From contig JAANBB010000009.1 of NCBI GenBank assembly GCA_014621425.1, positions 310,001 to 374,000 on the forward strand: a DNA stretch of 64,000 nucleotides, read 5' to 3'. The notes beneath the pieces were generated by a model that saw only the letters and a program-made list of their open reading frames with translations, was not told the origin of the DNA and did no database searches. The stretch comes from Cylindrodendrum hubeiense. Lineage: Eukaryota > Ascomycota > Sordariomycetes > Hypocreales > Nectriaceae. This document shows, piece after piece, positions 36,767 through 49,629 of the stretch; the first letter of the stretch is position 1; every line of letters starts with the position of its first letter. Both the position numbers and the translations under genes were made by a program.

Positions 36767-39700
36767 GCTGTTGTTTCTTTGCATGATTCAGAGCAGCAAA
36801 CGCAAGCGAACGGAGAACATTATCTCCAATGAATGAGACGGCCGGGCACGAAACTGGATTCGGTATATATACGGAAGAGGTGTGAGTGCGCCTCAGAAGA
36901 CAATGTGTTACGAACACGAACAGACCTTGTGCATACAAGTGAGATCGAGCGACTGGTAGATGACGAGGAGGGAAGGGGACCAAGACAAGCTGTACAACGA
37001 TGCGCCATGTAATATTAATGTCGATAATCTCGGCAAGGAGCAATGGATGTTGTTTTTCTGTGACTTGTTTGCCTGACGAGGATCGTGATGGTCTTGATGT
37101 CGTGTTCGGTAATGGCTGGTGAGCTCCGTGGTTGCCGAGTGTGAAGTACCGGCAAGAGATACCAATGTGAGATGGAAGAAATCCAACCTTGACGGTGTTA
37201 TCTTGACTCGGCTTGAATTTTCCGCGAACAATATCTTCGTCCCTGCGGCCGGGGCCTTCCGTGACCGTGGCAAATATGGCTGTCATGAGCTTTATCGACT
37301 TTCAATACTTACTGCGGCGCCGGGCCGATCAGTCACCTTGAGTCGGACTGAGTACAACAGCTCGACGGGATCACTTTACACATGGCGATAACATGGCGAT
37401 AATATGACGGTTGCTTGGGAAATTGGCATGGTATGACCGGATCGAGATGCTCGGCCGCGCACATGCAACGTTGTGAGGTCCTCCGCGGGAATGACAGTTT
37501 CGAGGAAGAAGCAAAATGTCACAGCACGTTGGCGGGATGGAGAGAAGGCAGTGTTGACAGTTTGACGCCTCGCTCGGTTCTGCAGTGTTAGCTTACCCGC
37601 GATGGGCTGATTCACAGCCATCTGGCAGAACCGTCCGGGGGACAAAAGGCGGAGATATACCTGTTGGTGGCTTTGGGTGGCTTTGGAGGACTATTGAGAC
37701 CAACATTAGCTCTGGACCAAGCGCCCGTTGGACAGTTCGGCTACATGAACCCACAGCCCAAGCATGACACGGCCTTAGACGCAGCTGAGCACCTTGGCAG
37801 GGCCCCGGCTGCGGCGACTGGAGAAGCCGGCTATGACGGGGAAAGAGATTGACGTGTGTCAGTGTTGATTTTGACGTCTCGGCAATCAACCGGGGGGATG
37901 TCATTGTGCACGCCCAGGTTGCAAGTTCAAGACGTGTGAAGATCTTTGACGACAGGGGTGCGGCAGGGGGGGCTAACTTAAGGAATCCGAGGCTGGGGAT
38001 GTGAGGCAGGGGGTTCGAGGCCAGGGCTGTGAGGCATCGCCGCAGGGGGACTCGAGGCAGGGCAAGATTCGAGGCAGGCAAGTGAGGTGACCTCTCATGT
38101 CGAGGATGCAGATGCCGGCCGCGGACATGGCCTGGAAATAGTGACAGGTACGACAATGCAACGTCCGAGGTCTTCAGCAACGTCGAGATCGTATTTGAGT
38201 ATTGACAATCCCACGCTGGCCGCTCCGTCATCGCACAGGCCCGGCGAACTGGCTGCAGTGCTGCGTACGCTCGTCCTGCGCGGCAGAGGCGAAGGCGACG
38301 ACGAGACTCGCACTGCCGCGTCAGGAAGAGAAAACCTCCCAGTCATCACTGACCAATGTCCTCCACAAGGCAATTCGTCAACGCCTCTGCCGACGCCTCC
38401 GAGCAGAGGCGGACGAAGAAAACGCTCGTCATGTCCGACGGGACCGGGAATGCTGATTGTACCTGCATGCGTACCTAGGCGTAGAACGGAGCGTTGGTGC
38501 TGGCCTTGTCCAGTGACTGCCCGTCGCCGGGACTGTGGAGGCTGCTTGTCCGCTCCGGCCCGTCTGGGGCCCAGTCGTGTAGGCGTCCTCCGGGGGCGCT
38601 TGGGAAAATCTCTGATGCATGGTTGCTTTTTCATCAGGCAGTGGCTGTCGCGCCTTGAGATCGCCTGATTTAGGGATCGATGGGGACTTGGAGAGGAGCC
38701 ACTCGTCGGCTGGAGACAAGAGACAACTGCAGCCGCGACGAGATTGAGCGGAGTTGAGCTCCTCCATCGAGATCCTCGATACACATGACAGACGTGCCCC
38801 AGAGACTCCAGCACGGGGATCCGCAGGGATGGCACCGCTTTCACGATTGCTTCTCACTGGACGTCGCCGCGCTCGCCACGTTACAGCCTCAGCCCGCGCC
38901 AGCTGATGCCATGGCAAAACTTGTCCATCATGCCTGCCACCAGAAAAGCAACATCGCGGCCGTCAGGGCCATTGGAGTCGTCGCGCGCCGGGACAGGCTC
39001 GGCAATGCCATGCAGAGCCGTTGGCTTATGTGCATCGCAGCGCGCCGCTCACTCGCTGGACCGCTTTATTCCCAGGCTGCGCGGTGGAGTTGGTCCAGGA
39101 ACAGGGCGAAGCCACCGCGTCAACGGCCACGCATTGGGCGTAATCCTGCAGCCGTTGTGTTGGTTTTGACTTCCGGGTTCTCGGATTGGAACTGGGCGTA
39201 CGAATACGTGCCCAGGCGTCTTGTCCCGACGAGGCCAGCCGCGAAATTGGCTCGCTGACCGCCATCGACCTCATCCAGACGGAATGCCATGACGAGTTGC
39301 GTGTGTGCCAGTCGTGTTGTAGACGCGCAGGGATACTGTCCCTTTTGAGCCCCAGTGTTTCCGCATTAACCATCAACCAACGGGTCCTGATCCAGAGTCG
39401 TCAACCTTGCCGAGTCCGCCACGCCCGCCCACGCGTAACAAGCAGAAAAAGCAACGATGCCTCACACGCAACTCAGCGGCGCCAACACACAACGGCTAAA
39501 CTTGGGTGCCGCCTCGGCTGTTCTCTAATTTGCTCATGGGGCATTCTCTCCGTGGCGTGGCGCTTACACACTAATAAGTTACCGACCCGTGGTTGGCAGC
39601 CCCAACTGGGCAATTTTCTGTCTACGGAGTGCGAAGTACGAGTTCGTCCTCACCAAGCACCGCGCCTTGCGGCTCCGCAGGATTCGAAGCCGGGCGGTTC

Positions 39701-41456
39701 TCGTCCCAAGACTCGTCACCGGGACACACCGGATTCCGCACTTCCTCGCTTGGCCTCTGGGTTGCCCTTTTCGCTGCCCGTGATGGACCCTTTCCAGACC
39801 GGCGTCGCTCAGTCACCCCATTTTCGGATTTTGGCGTCGACCTGCCCCCCACCCAATGGTCCGCGTAGATCGGTGTAGAGGGGTCAAGAGGTGGGAGGAA
39901 AAAGAAACCCCGTGAAGACAAAAGGCGTCAAGAAAAAGAAATTTTATGAGTATCGAGTCGATGTCGTCGTTTCCGATAACGCGCTCGCAACGGCGTCATC
40001 CCGGCCTGGAAACAGTCACACTCATCATGTGCCGGCCAACCTCGAAAAGTTTCCCAATCAGGCTCAATGCGAAAGAAGCAATCTTCTGCCACTTGTCGGA
40101 CTTGAAGTGTGCTTTGCCTTCGGCTGTTGCTATCTCGAGCCAGCGGCGGGAGTGAGGCCCGCTCCGAGAAATTCACTTCAACGGCGTCGATCCTCCGCAT
40201 TGAACTTGGCCCTTAGACTTTGACATTACAGTATCCGTATATGCCTGCTAATATTGACCCAGCGAGACGGCCTGAACCCGGCACACCCCTGTTGACAGGA
40301 GTTGCGATTTGATCCCGAGTAGCATTCTCCCAGGGCGTCCTCCCAGGGATGGCAATCGCCAGATTCAGAGTGCAGCTCTCCACAACACGAGCAATTGACA
40401 GTCTGGAACAGTTCAACCCTTGCCCCTCCATCCACTGCATCTCCCACAATGCGACGGAGTTTCTGACGACGACTTGAGAACTGACATATCTCCCGGGCCG
40501 GCTGTGACAGTCGGGGCCAGCCCACAAAGACCGCTTCGTCAAGCTGTAACGTGACTCGGAGGCGGGTGGGATGATGGCATGAACATTCCTTTTCTTTTCT
40601 TTCTTCTGATCTCCTCATAAAGTGGCCATGTGAGATGTGATGCATTTTCCAACAAAGCCCATGGTGTCTCTCCGTCCAATCCCCCGTAGAGCCCGGGCAC
40701 CGCCGACGAGCGGATACCAGGACCAGGGTCCACGGACCCGAGACATGCTGGTCTGCCGAAGCTGGGTCCCGTAAGAGGCAGCGCAAAGGGCAACTTTGCC
40801 CACGCCACAGCCGTCTCCGTTGAAGATTTTCTCCCAGGGCATCCCCACGCAGGCGGGGCCTCGGACACGGGGGGGAAGGGGGGGCCATGCTGGGTTCCTG
40901 GACACACTGGCCCAGGGCCTGGACGCGCACTTATGGAGAGCTGCCCACCCTCCAGCATTGTGGAAGTTGCTTTTTGGACGTCGTCGTCGAGTGAGCCGTT
41001 GCTTTTCGTTCCTGGATGAGCCATGGAGCCCCATCGGCTCGAGTTTCAAGTCGAACCATCTTTCTTTCAGCCTTGGAGCCCCGGCCCCTGGCGCTGCCGG
41101 CCGTAACGGTCATCCTGCCGCTCCATCTCCCACAGTGACCCACGTCCAGAGAGGATCCCAAGCAGTTGGGACAGCGGAATTCTCACTGCGGCCGTGTTCC
41201 CTGAAGATTCCTAACATCGTAATGCGGATGTGGGACCTGGGGGCGTAGTCTGTTCTTTTTTTTCGATGGCTGACAGGAGGCCCCAGTTGAGTCTGCTCCC
41301 GGCCAGCTCCATCCTTGAAGGCAGGTCGAGGGTATAATACTCTTGGCTTCCCGGCAAAGCCACAGGAAGCTCGGTCACGTCCATCTTTACCTCAAGTGGT
41401 CGCCCAAACAACGAAGATCGCCCTTTCTCCGTTGTTAGTCCCCGTCATCTACAACA
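36767..41456. other. Gene-poor interval, 4.7 kb
   Basis: No convincing gene on either strand. The longest frames (37593-38231 and 38095-38844 minus; 39186-39878 plus; 40226-40930 minus) overlap one another, have no motifs and no plausible splicing. A purine-rich GAGGCAGGG-type repeat lies near 37988-38090. The end near 41300-41456 should hold the promoter of the next gene. Confidence 0.5.
37988..38090. repeat. Imperfect GAGGCAGGG-type repeats
   Basis: About six diverged copies of a GAGGC(A/C/T)(A/G)GG-like unit with TTCGAGGC or CTCGAGGC spacers in about 100 bp. Confidence 0.6.
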
Positions 41457-42919
41457 ATGGCTCCCGTCTACGTTATGGACCCACCCGAGGGCGAGGTGCG
41501 AACGACCTTCAACCCACCGAGCAGTGCTGGAGGAGTGATGCCCGCTGGAGTTGCTACGACTGTTCTCGCCTGTATCGCCCTCTGCCTTCGACTTTTCACG
41601 AGGAAATATGTGGTCAAGGGTGTGCTGGGTCTGGATGACTGTTAGTCTGTCCCGGCTTGATATCTTGGGATGTGGTGTACTGACATCTCAAAGACATGTG
41701 TATATGTGCTCTCGGCTTTTCAATCATCTTTCTTGGACTCAACCTCCACCGTATGTTCCCTCACACGACTTTGTATGTGTGTCTAGACTTACTAACACTT
41801 GTGGTAACAGTGCTCGACCTTGGTGCCGGCAATCACATGTGGGATATCCTGATGTCGGAATTCAGCCCACGCTTTTGGCAGGTGAGATACCCCAAGAGCA
41901 CACCTCTAGTCCCTATTCCAACTGCTAACATTCCCGTGTCAAACAGACGTCGATTAGCGCAACACTTATCTTTTCCGTCTCAATTGCCTTCTCTAAACTC
42001 TCTGTCCTGGCCTTCTACCTTCGCATCTCCCCAGACAGGGTGATTCGCCGCGCCGTGCACTTCCTCATCGGTCTTGTTTGCGTTTATACCCTCATTTACA
42101 TACTGCTCATGATCTTCCGATGCCGACCCATTTCATCTGGGTGGGACCTCACCGTGGAAGGCAAATGTGTTGACAGCATCGTCCCGATGCTGACTCTGAG
42201 CATTGCAAACATTGTCATCGACCTTTTCATTCTCGTCCTTCCTATCAGAATCGTCATTCCACTACAGATCCCTCTTCGACAAAAGGTTTCCCTTGCTTTG
42301 CTCTTCGCAACTGGTGGCTTGTAAGTTTATCATTGACACTATCGTCGCCACACCCTACTAACATCAACCCAGTGTCTGTGTGGCTTCCATTAAGCGAACA
42401 GTCATCATGTCGCCACTTCTAAGGTCCGACGACTACACATGGGATGTCTCTTCCCAGATGATCTGGACCTACATCGAAGTCAATGCCGGTGTCATTTGTG
42501 CGTCGGTGCCGGCTTTGAAGCCCTTCTGCATGCGGTACATTCCCTTCATCATCTCATCCAAACTCCGTGCGGCTTCTCAGGACAAGGCTTCCTCCAAGAG
42601 ACAGTCTCACAGTGCCGATAAGAAGAGGAGGAGCCGAAACATCTACAGCTATGAGATGCCTAGCCGCGATGAAGTGTCTGAGAGCACACTGCAGGATGAT
42701 GAAGCTCGATTGTGGTCAATGGCCAACAACGAGAAAGTCAACAATGGAAAGACCAGAGAAATTATCCAGGAAATGGAAAGTTTCGACACCCTGGCTGACA
42801 ACGTCACCCTCCCTCCGAAGCCCGAACCTGCCGTGGTTGGGTTCGGAACCAAGCGGACGGAGAACGTCAACGGTATTCAAATCACTAAGGAGACTTACAT
42901 CTCCTATGGCCCTGCCTGA
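41457..42919 (+). CDS. Fungal rhodopsin-fold integral membrane protein (SAT4/Pth11-related)
   Basis: Exons 41457-41640, 41694-41750, 41811-41881, 41947-42320 and 42373-42919 encode 410 residues. Seven membrane spans are visible from about residue 28 (GVATTVLACIALCLRLFTRK) to about 290, then a charged cytosolic tail. Family hallmarks are the first-span Arg-Leu-Phe-x-Arg segment, GLDD at the end of the first loop, KLSVLAFYLRI, CRPISSGWDL with CVDS, and ASIKRTVIM. This very large fungal family (Pfam fungal rhodopsin domain) includes Pth11-like candidate receptors. A ligand or pathway cannot be assigned, and a CFEM domain is absent. The tail has several Lys/Arg and Ser-rich stretches that could be phosphorylated. 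Confidence 0.88.
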
Positions 42920-44082
42920 GCACTCAACCAAAACCCTAAAGGCTAGAGTTGAAAGGTTGTGCTAAACGGCGTCGCTCATTTGAGCATCCAGTAACGACTC
43001 CTAAGGGCCGTATGTCGGCGTGGTTCCGACGAGAGACGAAGCCCTCAGTGGAGTTTTGAACCCAAGTCCTGTATTAGACAGGCTTGTAGAATTAGGCATT
43101 TGCCACTTATAATCGCTGCGAGAAAAACAGGATCGGCCGCGACAAGTCCAGATCGGACGACTTCAACTTCAAGCGCAAGGCCGGCTGGTACCAGGAAAAT
43201 AGATGAGGGTAGAACCCTTAAAACCTTCAGGCTTGGATATATGTATATATTAATTAGATAGAGGAACGAATGTATGACTGAATCAAAACATCTTCTTTGT
43301 CATATCATCGAGCCGTGCTTTTCGTTGTGACTCCACGAAGACACGCAGGGACGAAAGCCGCGTCTCCTGGCCAAGTAGTGAGTCTCGGTGCTGTACCCAC
43401 GATAAGAACCCGGGAATTGCTCCACTTCCGAAGGTGCGACAGCGCTTGTCTTGGAAACATCATCCGAGGAGACAAACTCAAGACCATCCTCTGCTAAGGC
43501 ACCCGACCGATGACGACAATATTTCATCTTTGGGGTCCCTTCTATGCGGGTTTAGAGGCGTAGTGATCATTAATTATCGAATAGTATAGCTGCGTTAATT
43601 TGTATCAGGATAAGGCGATGGTGGTGAGAGTAGCGTATCTTTGAGCAATTGAAGCAGCTGGTACGAACAGAAAGATGACATTTGTAAACGGTGTCTGAAA
43701 ACATGGCTGCTCAGATATTCCCGCTAACGCTTTTCCCCTTTAATTCAAGTAAGGCCTTGCTTCTGAGATAGCGATGGAAGCTCCATTTTCAGGTACAAAC
43801 GTGACAAAATGTCTCGGGCGACGCCAATTTCACATGTCGGTGAAGTCGCAACCCCCACCATCGTCAATGGAATCTAGATGATAACCAAGGTCAGCAGTGA
43901 GACAACACATTCCAGTTACCCAGGAACCCGTGTTTGTTGATTCTATTAATCTTACGTGGGCCCCGCGACTGTTTCTTGCCACCAGGTTTCGCAAATATTG
44001 TTTCTGTGCAATCACGCTCGCGCTGACAGTTGGACATCACCATAGCGATCTGACACGCTAAACTAATTCCCTGGTAACCAAG
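42920..44082. other. Spacer with an orphan exon-like piece
   Basis: About 1.2 kb. Apart from the piece at 43096-43206 listed separately, nothing gene-like was found. Confidence 0.55.
43096..43206 (+). pseudogene. Orphan terminal-exon-like fragment (37 codons)
   Basis: An open stretch preceded directly by an ATTAG acceptor-like site and closed by TGA. Its translation (including RIGRDKSRSDDFNFKRKAGW near the end) is highly charged and its codons are GC-ending like real fungal exons. No partner exon was found, and the upstream gene already has its own stop. It may be an alternative last exon, a gene remnant, or chance. Family not recognised. Confidence 0.25.
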
Positions 44083-44835
44083 ATGGAGTATCCAGGTAAG
44101 AGAGACGAATTTTGGCCCTAGTTTGATACTAATTGATGCAGTTAAAGAAATCCCCGGCGTCATCAGAGCCCTCGCGCAGGGCAACGCAGAACAGCAAGAA
44201 GTCACCTTATCACACTACTTTTTGCCAAATGCATCGTTTTCACACCCTTGCGGTCGTGCTCCATCCATTTCCAAAGGATCTGCTCCTTTGGCGAGTGGAA
44301 TTGACTCTCTATGGGTAGTGCTTGCCATCTACCGATGGTATCGCACGCTCAGTCCGCACATCGACATCAAGGTCGACTCCGCTGGTACGTCCGAGGATCA
44401 CCGAAGTCTCATTGACAGGGCTAATAAAACCGCATAGCTTTTGATCAACATAGTGGACTGCTCTCAGTATCACTTCGGCAGACATTTGCAGTGTGGTTTA
44501 TTCCTCTCTACAAGGCTCCTGTTCGACTTGTTTCCGTTTTGCAACTCACGCAGATCACCTCACCGCCGCCCAGCGAAGCCAAGAATGGCTTTGAGCAAAG
44601 AAGCACCGGCCTTGTGGCGGATAGCCCTCATCCAAACAGGCCAAAGTACTACATTGCCAGCCAAGAAGACCTGTATCCAGTAACGGACTGCATGCAGTTC
44701 TTGCTACCGGGTTTAGGGCGGTTCCTTTGGTTCATGTGGCAACTTTATAGCGCCTGGCTGTTTGTGATGGGCTCACTAATGTTTCTGCCACTGTACCTGT
44801 TGATAAATCACCGATCCAAGCCGAAGATGAAGTAG
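44083..44835 (+). CDS. NTF2-like (SigF-like) domain membrane protein
   Basis: Exons 44083-44095, 44142-44384 and 44438-44835 encode 217 residues; the first exon contributes only four codons plus one base. The start MEYPVKEIPGVIRAL followed by NASFSHP, IYRWYRTLSPHID, FIPLYKAPVRLVSVLQLTQ matches a widespread fungal family with an NTF2-like fold. A hydrophobic C-terminal segment (FMWQLYSAWLFVMGSLMFLP) is probably a membrane anchor or hairpin. No biochemical role is established for this family as far as I know. Both introns have GTAAGA or GTACGT donors. The stop is directly upstream of an AT-richer spacer. Confidence 0.75.
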
Positions 44836-46511
44836 GAGGGTGGAAGTTTGATGGCATCACGTTGTAGGAGTTGGAAATTTGGGTTGGTCCGGTTAATAGC
44901 TTGCAGTATCAGGGTCTTCACAGGGTGTGACTTCATTGATTTCTCTCAGCAGGGTACGATTGTTCTGATGATCAATGATGAATGGTTATTTGTGGCACTG
45001 GGCTTCCAGTATGTGTGGGATGATATTTTGAACTTTTCGGGACAGATTACGGGTAATGAGCTACTTAATACAATGATACGACTCGCGCTGCTCTGGCATT
45101 CTACAGATTTGTGGTACACTTGAATAATAGACCCAAGATATAAATGCCGTAGCATGAAAGAACACGAAATGATGGAGTGAGGTAAACAGATGAGGTGGCT
45201 TGGAATCTGGCCATATGCGATGGCCCGAGAAGCAGCATTGGTCTATGCCTGCCGGATGACAGTCACGGCAGAATAGCTCCCCTGTTATATGGATCAACAG
45301 AGTCTGGAGACCCCGAGAAAATTTCGGGCCGTGTTTCCTGGGGCTGATGGCCCGAGTCGGCGGCTCCAGGCCGAGGCTCGTCAGATCCCGGCCGATTGGG
45401 CGCTCCCTCCCCTGAGCATCACCGCCAATTCAGCCGCTGCATAACTTCAACTGTATAAATAAAATAACAGTACAGATCCGTAATGTAAAATTATATAATC
45501 CCTCGACAAAATTAAATCTTGATCTTTACCATTATATGAAAAACGTGTACTGCAACTCCGCAAGCGGGCATCCTCGTGGCCAATGCTTTCTACCCCATTA
45601 CGAATTTTGCCTCAACTTCTAGAAAGCTTCCTCACGACCGGCCCGGAACCACTGTGGAGGCATTGATCTCCAATCGCGGCTCATCTCAATCCATCCAGGA
45701 ATAGGGAATTTCCTTGTGACGAATTGAAGTGCCTCGCGTCGCGGGACAACAGTCCATCGTCTGACTCGGGGTCTCCGCAGTCCCATGGAACATTAGGTAA
45801 AATGGACCGACTACTGACTCACAGAATCCACATCACCAATTTTTCCCCGTAGCAAATCTTCGCTTCCGCCTGATGCACGCTTTGACAAACGTACACTCTC
45901 ACAAAAATACTTTATTTTGTTCATTTTTGGGATTGTCAGCTGTGTGGTAACCCGGTGAATAAAAGCAAGCTACGAATGCAATAAATTGGAGTTGTGTCAA
46001 ACTCAAAACAAGGAGCCGCATGCGTACGCATCTCCGTGAGCTACCGGGAGCTTTCCCCGGACTTAGACGACCAACCGGGGATCCATCCATCGGTTCCGTA
46101 GCTCATGTTATCTTCGAGAAGCGGGATAGAATGGTCCACCTTCATGGATCAACAGTTGGCCTATGCTGGGTCGAGGTTAAAAGACCATTACGGATGAGAC
46201 TTGGCTATGACTGGTCATCATCGACTGACGAACAGGCTTTGCTCCTACTCATATTATCCAGGGTGCCAGCTGCCGCTCCGACCTCGGGTGATCGGGGAGG
46301 GCATTTCCACCCTCAAAAAGACGCCGTCCCCAGAGTCTAAATGCTGGCCCGTCTCGATTGACTCTTCTGTTTACCAATTCTTCCTCCTCCAAACATATCA
46401 CGCCAAACATCTACTTCATTCTCAGTATCCGTTTACTGGATACACCTGGAACACCGAGTTCTGGAACCTGAAACCGTCTGTGTGACCATGATCGACTAAT
46501 CAACAACTACA
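44836..46511. other. Intergenic, no gene seen
   Basis: About 1.7 kb, with an A/T-rich part near 45440-45540. Short frames only. It should hold the promoter of the transporter gene. Confidence 0.55.
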
Positions 46512-48000
46512 ATGATCCCCACAACAACTACTCCTCCTGCGGCCGAGGCCGCCGATAAGATCGCGGAAGATGTCAACAAGAACACGGGCAATCATGCTTC
46601 GGCCAACTTGTTCGTCCCGGACGACTCCACCAGCGAGAAGATGGTGGGAGAAGTGACCGAGTTCGAGAAGCGAAAGATCATGGCTGGAAATGCCAAGTTC
46701 CACCGCCTCGGCTGGAAGCGACTCACCATTGTGCTGATCGTCCAAGCCATCGCCCTGGGCTCACTGTCCATCCCAGCCGCTTTTGCGACCCTCGGAATGG
46801 TTGCGGGCGTCATCTGCTCCGTCGGTATTGGGTTGATCGCCATTTATACATCATACATTGTGGGACAGGTCAAGGTGGCCTTCCCGCAAGTTGAGCACTA
46901 CCCTGCCGCAGGAGGGCTAATGTTTGGTCGTGCTGGATACGAAATTTTCGGCGTCATGTTGACGCTTCAGCTTGTGTTCCTCACAGCTTCGCATTGTTTA
47001 ACGGGGACAATTGCGTTTCAGACTCTCACGGAGAGCAATGTCTGCAGCTTGGTCTGGGGTGTTGTTTCTGCCGTCATCCTATTGCTGCTTGCGGTGCCTC
47101 CCAGCTTCGCCGAGGTGGCCATATTGGGCTATATCGACTTCGTCTCGATCATTCTCGCTATTGGAATCACGATTATTGCGACCGGAGTCAAAAGCACGTC
47201 TGCTTCGGCCCCGGTGGAGTGGTCGGCGTGGCCAAAGGAGGACATTAGCTTTGCGACAGCGTTCATCGCCATTTGCAACATTTTCTTTGCTTACAGCTTT
47301 TCGATCTCTCAGTTTTCCTTTATGGACGAGATGCACACGCCCACGGACTATATGAAGGCCATCTGGACTCTGGGAGGAATCGAGATCGTCATCTACACCC
47401 TTACAGGTGCTCTTATCTACTCCTTTGTGGGAGTTGATGTGAAGTCACCCGCCATTCTGTCTGCGGGATCGACGGTGGCTAAGGTTGCATTTGGGGTTGC
47501 GCTCCCTGTCATCTTTATCAGCGGTTCTATCAACACAACAGTCGGTGTGAGATACATCCATGGCAGGATGTACAAGGATAGCATCGCTCGCTTCGTCAAT
47601 ACTAAGAAGGGTTGGATATCGTGGTTGATTTTGATCACGGTATTTACTTGGATTAGCTTCGTCGTTGCAGAGTCCATCCCTTTCTTCAGCGACTTGATTG
47701 CCATTACATCAAGCTTGCTGAACTCTGGTTTCACGCTGTATATCCCTGCCATGATGTGGTTCTTTCTTCTCAAGAAGGGAAAATGGAACAGCAAAGAAAA
47801 CCTTGTGTGGAGTATTGCCAACGCCTTCATTTTCATCATGGGACTTGTGGTCTTAATTGGAGGTACCTATTCGTCGATTAAGAATATTGTAAGTTGAACT
47901 CTCGGCATGCTCTAAATGATAGCCATCTAACATTGTACAGCGCGATGAGTACAGAGCCGGTACCGTGAAGAGCGCATTCACGTGCGCTTCTTTGGGTTAG
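46512..48000 (+). CDS. Amino acid transporter, AAAP family
   Basis: Exons 46512-47888 and 47941-48000 encode 478 residues with about eleven membrane spans after a polar 68-residue N terminus. The first span region KFHRLGWKRLTIVLIVQAIALGS with SIPAAFATLGM is the Aa_trans (PF01490) signature, and the short second exon gives the conserved polar ending RDEYRAGTVKSAFTCAS. Related fungal proteins such as Neurospora Mtr import neutral or aromatic amino acids with protons at the plasma membrane; others act at the vacuole. Substrate cannot be assigned. If the intron (GTAAGT donor, ACAG acceptor) were retained the protein would stop right after NIVS, losing this tail. Confidence 0.92.
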
Positions 48001-49629
48001 TGGGGGAACCTTCTGTTGGGTGCATGGCTTGGATCAGAAAGATGCGGAAAGATGGATTATTCCCATAAACATGGTCCAATTGCTTTGACTTACATGACTT
48101 GGCGCGTTTGATGTTTTGAAAGCAAAATGTGGGCTGTGGATGCAGAAGCTTAGAGAGAATACAGAATTACTATAATTATGGCATAAGTCTATGAACTAGG
48201 AAAGTGATATAAGTCTCCAGCAGTGTAAAATGAGTTAATTGCAAGCGCATGATCAGAACAAATGTTTCAGTGATGATGAGGCTGTTGAAACACGATATAC
48301 AAAGAAAAGCGGTACATATGAGTAAAGGGGTGCTGTGAAATTAGCGAGCAGGATAGTGCAGCTGGAAGGGAAAACTGGTGTGTTGGTTAAACTTCGATCA
48401 ATTCATGTATGTTGATTGTTCTATATGGCTTACTACCAGGGCCTAATCGACGGGTTTGCAAGTTCCGGATCAAGTTTTGCAGTAGATAGCCATATTCGTT
48501 GTAATCCGCAACCCGCTATGTCTGCTGAGAAGCTAATTTATGAGCTTATCTATTCCGCCTCATACTATGATCATCACATGCATCATATCCCAGGGTAGTA
48601 AACCCAAAAACACGCTATATTATTAACATCAGATCATTTTAAAGGTATAGAACAGTGGGTTATGACTCATGTAAATAGCCCGCATAGGATTGCCGCATAC
48701 CATGAAAGATGCACTGCAGTGCGTAATTGACGGAATTGAGATTTTAGGGAAGATAGGACATCTCTTTGCTGCATCTTTCACGCCCTTGGCATCACATACT
48801 CGCCGCTGTCTATAGAAACGATCCATCCCGGAGAAATGAATTGCCGTCAGTTCTCACCTCCTATTTGCCCATTAACTTGCAGACTACTTCAGAGCTCATG
48901 AGCGAGACGGTGAATATTCCGAAGAAGCGTACGACACTGGTAGAGAAGCTCGGTGGCCCAAATAGTACAGACCATCGGTCCCTACAGACGAATAGGCTCG
49001 CTTTACAGGGCAATGTTTCAAACCAAAACTTACAAACGGGTTGCATGTTTGGCCAGTTCCACCAGGTGTCTCGGCACCGAATAGCCAGTCGACAAGAAGC
49101 AAAAAATAAGCTTATTAATAAGGCTTGCAGCAATTTCTCCGGTTCGGGGGGTAAGAGGGGGAGACGGTTGTGCACTGCCTACTGATGATCTATCCGTAAT
49201 TTGCCTGCTTGTGGGGCAGGTTTAAAGTAAAGGAAACGTGCATATCCCCACGAATCAACATCGCCCGGGGTTTCTGGCAATCCGTCTTGGCAACCATGAA
49301 ACAGGAGCAAGACAGAAAAAGCGCCCCAATAGAATCAGAATGTCATGTCACCTGTCCGCCCATACACGAGAAATACACCTTTCTACGTCAGAGGTCTCCG
49401 CTGTCTTTCCCAGGAACGAGTCTAGGTCAGTTACAGACCGTTAACACTGGGTCATTTATCCATACTGACTTCCAACTATGAACCAGGATCTTGAACTGGG
49501 ACAGGAGTCCTGTCCCAGGACCTTAAGACTGGTCATATCTACATATAAAGCCTACGCCTCGTCTGTTGCATATTGAAAAGTGAACCGTAGACCAACTCAA
49601 AAGCCTTCCCATCCTTCTACCTGCGAACG
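48001..49629. other. Intergenic, no gene seen
   Basis: About 1.6 kb, A/T-rich by eye. A 139-codon frame at 48766-49185 shows no family features. The end holds the promoter of the GH43 gene; a TATAAA-like element (ACATATAAAGCC) lies near 49540. Confidence 0.5.

Noticed and set aside
37593..38844. Overlapping 212- and 249-codon minus frames
   Set aside because: They overlap each other in different frames, have no family pattern, and one crosses the GAGGCAGGG repeat.
39186..40930. Frames of 230 codons (plus) and 234 codons (minus)
   Set aside because: Composition-driven open frames in a GC-rich stretch; no domains, signal peptide or conserved blocks.
43050..43095. tRNA-like B-box on the minus strand (GGGTTCAAAAC)
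   Set aside because: No matching A-box, acceptor stem or anticodon loop could be assembled.
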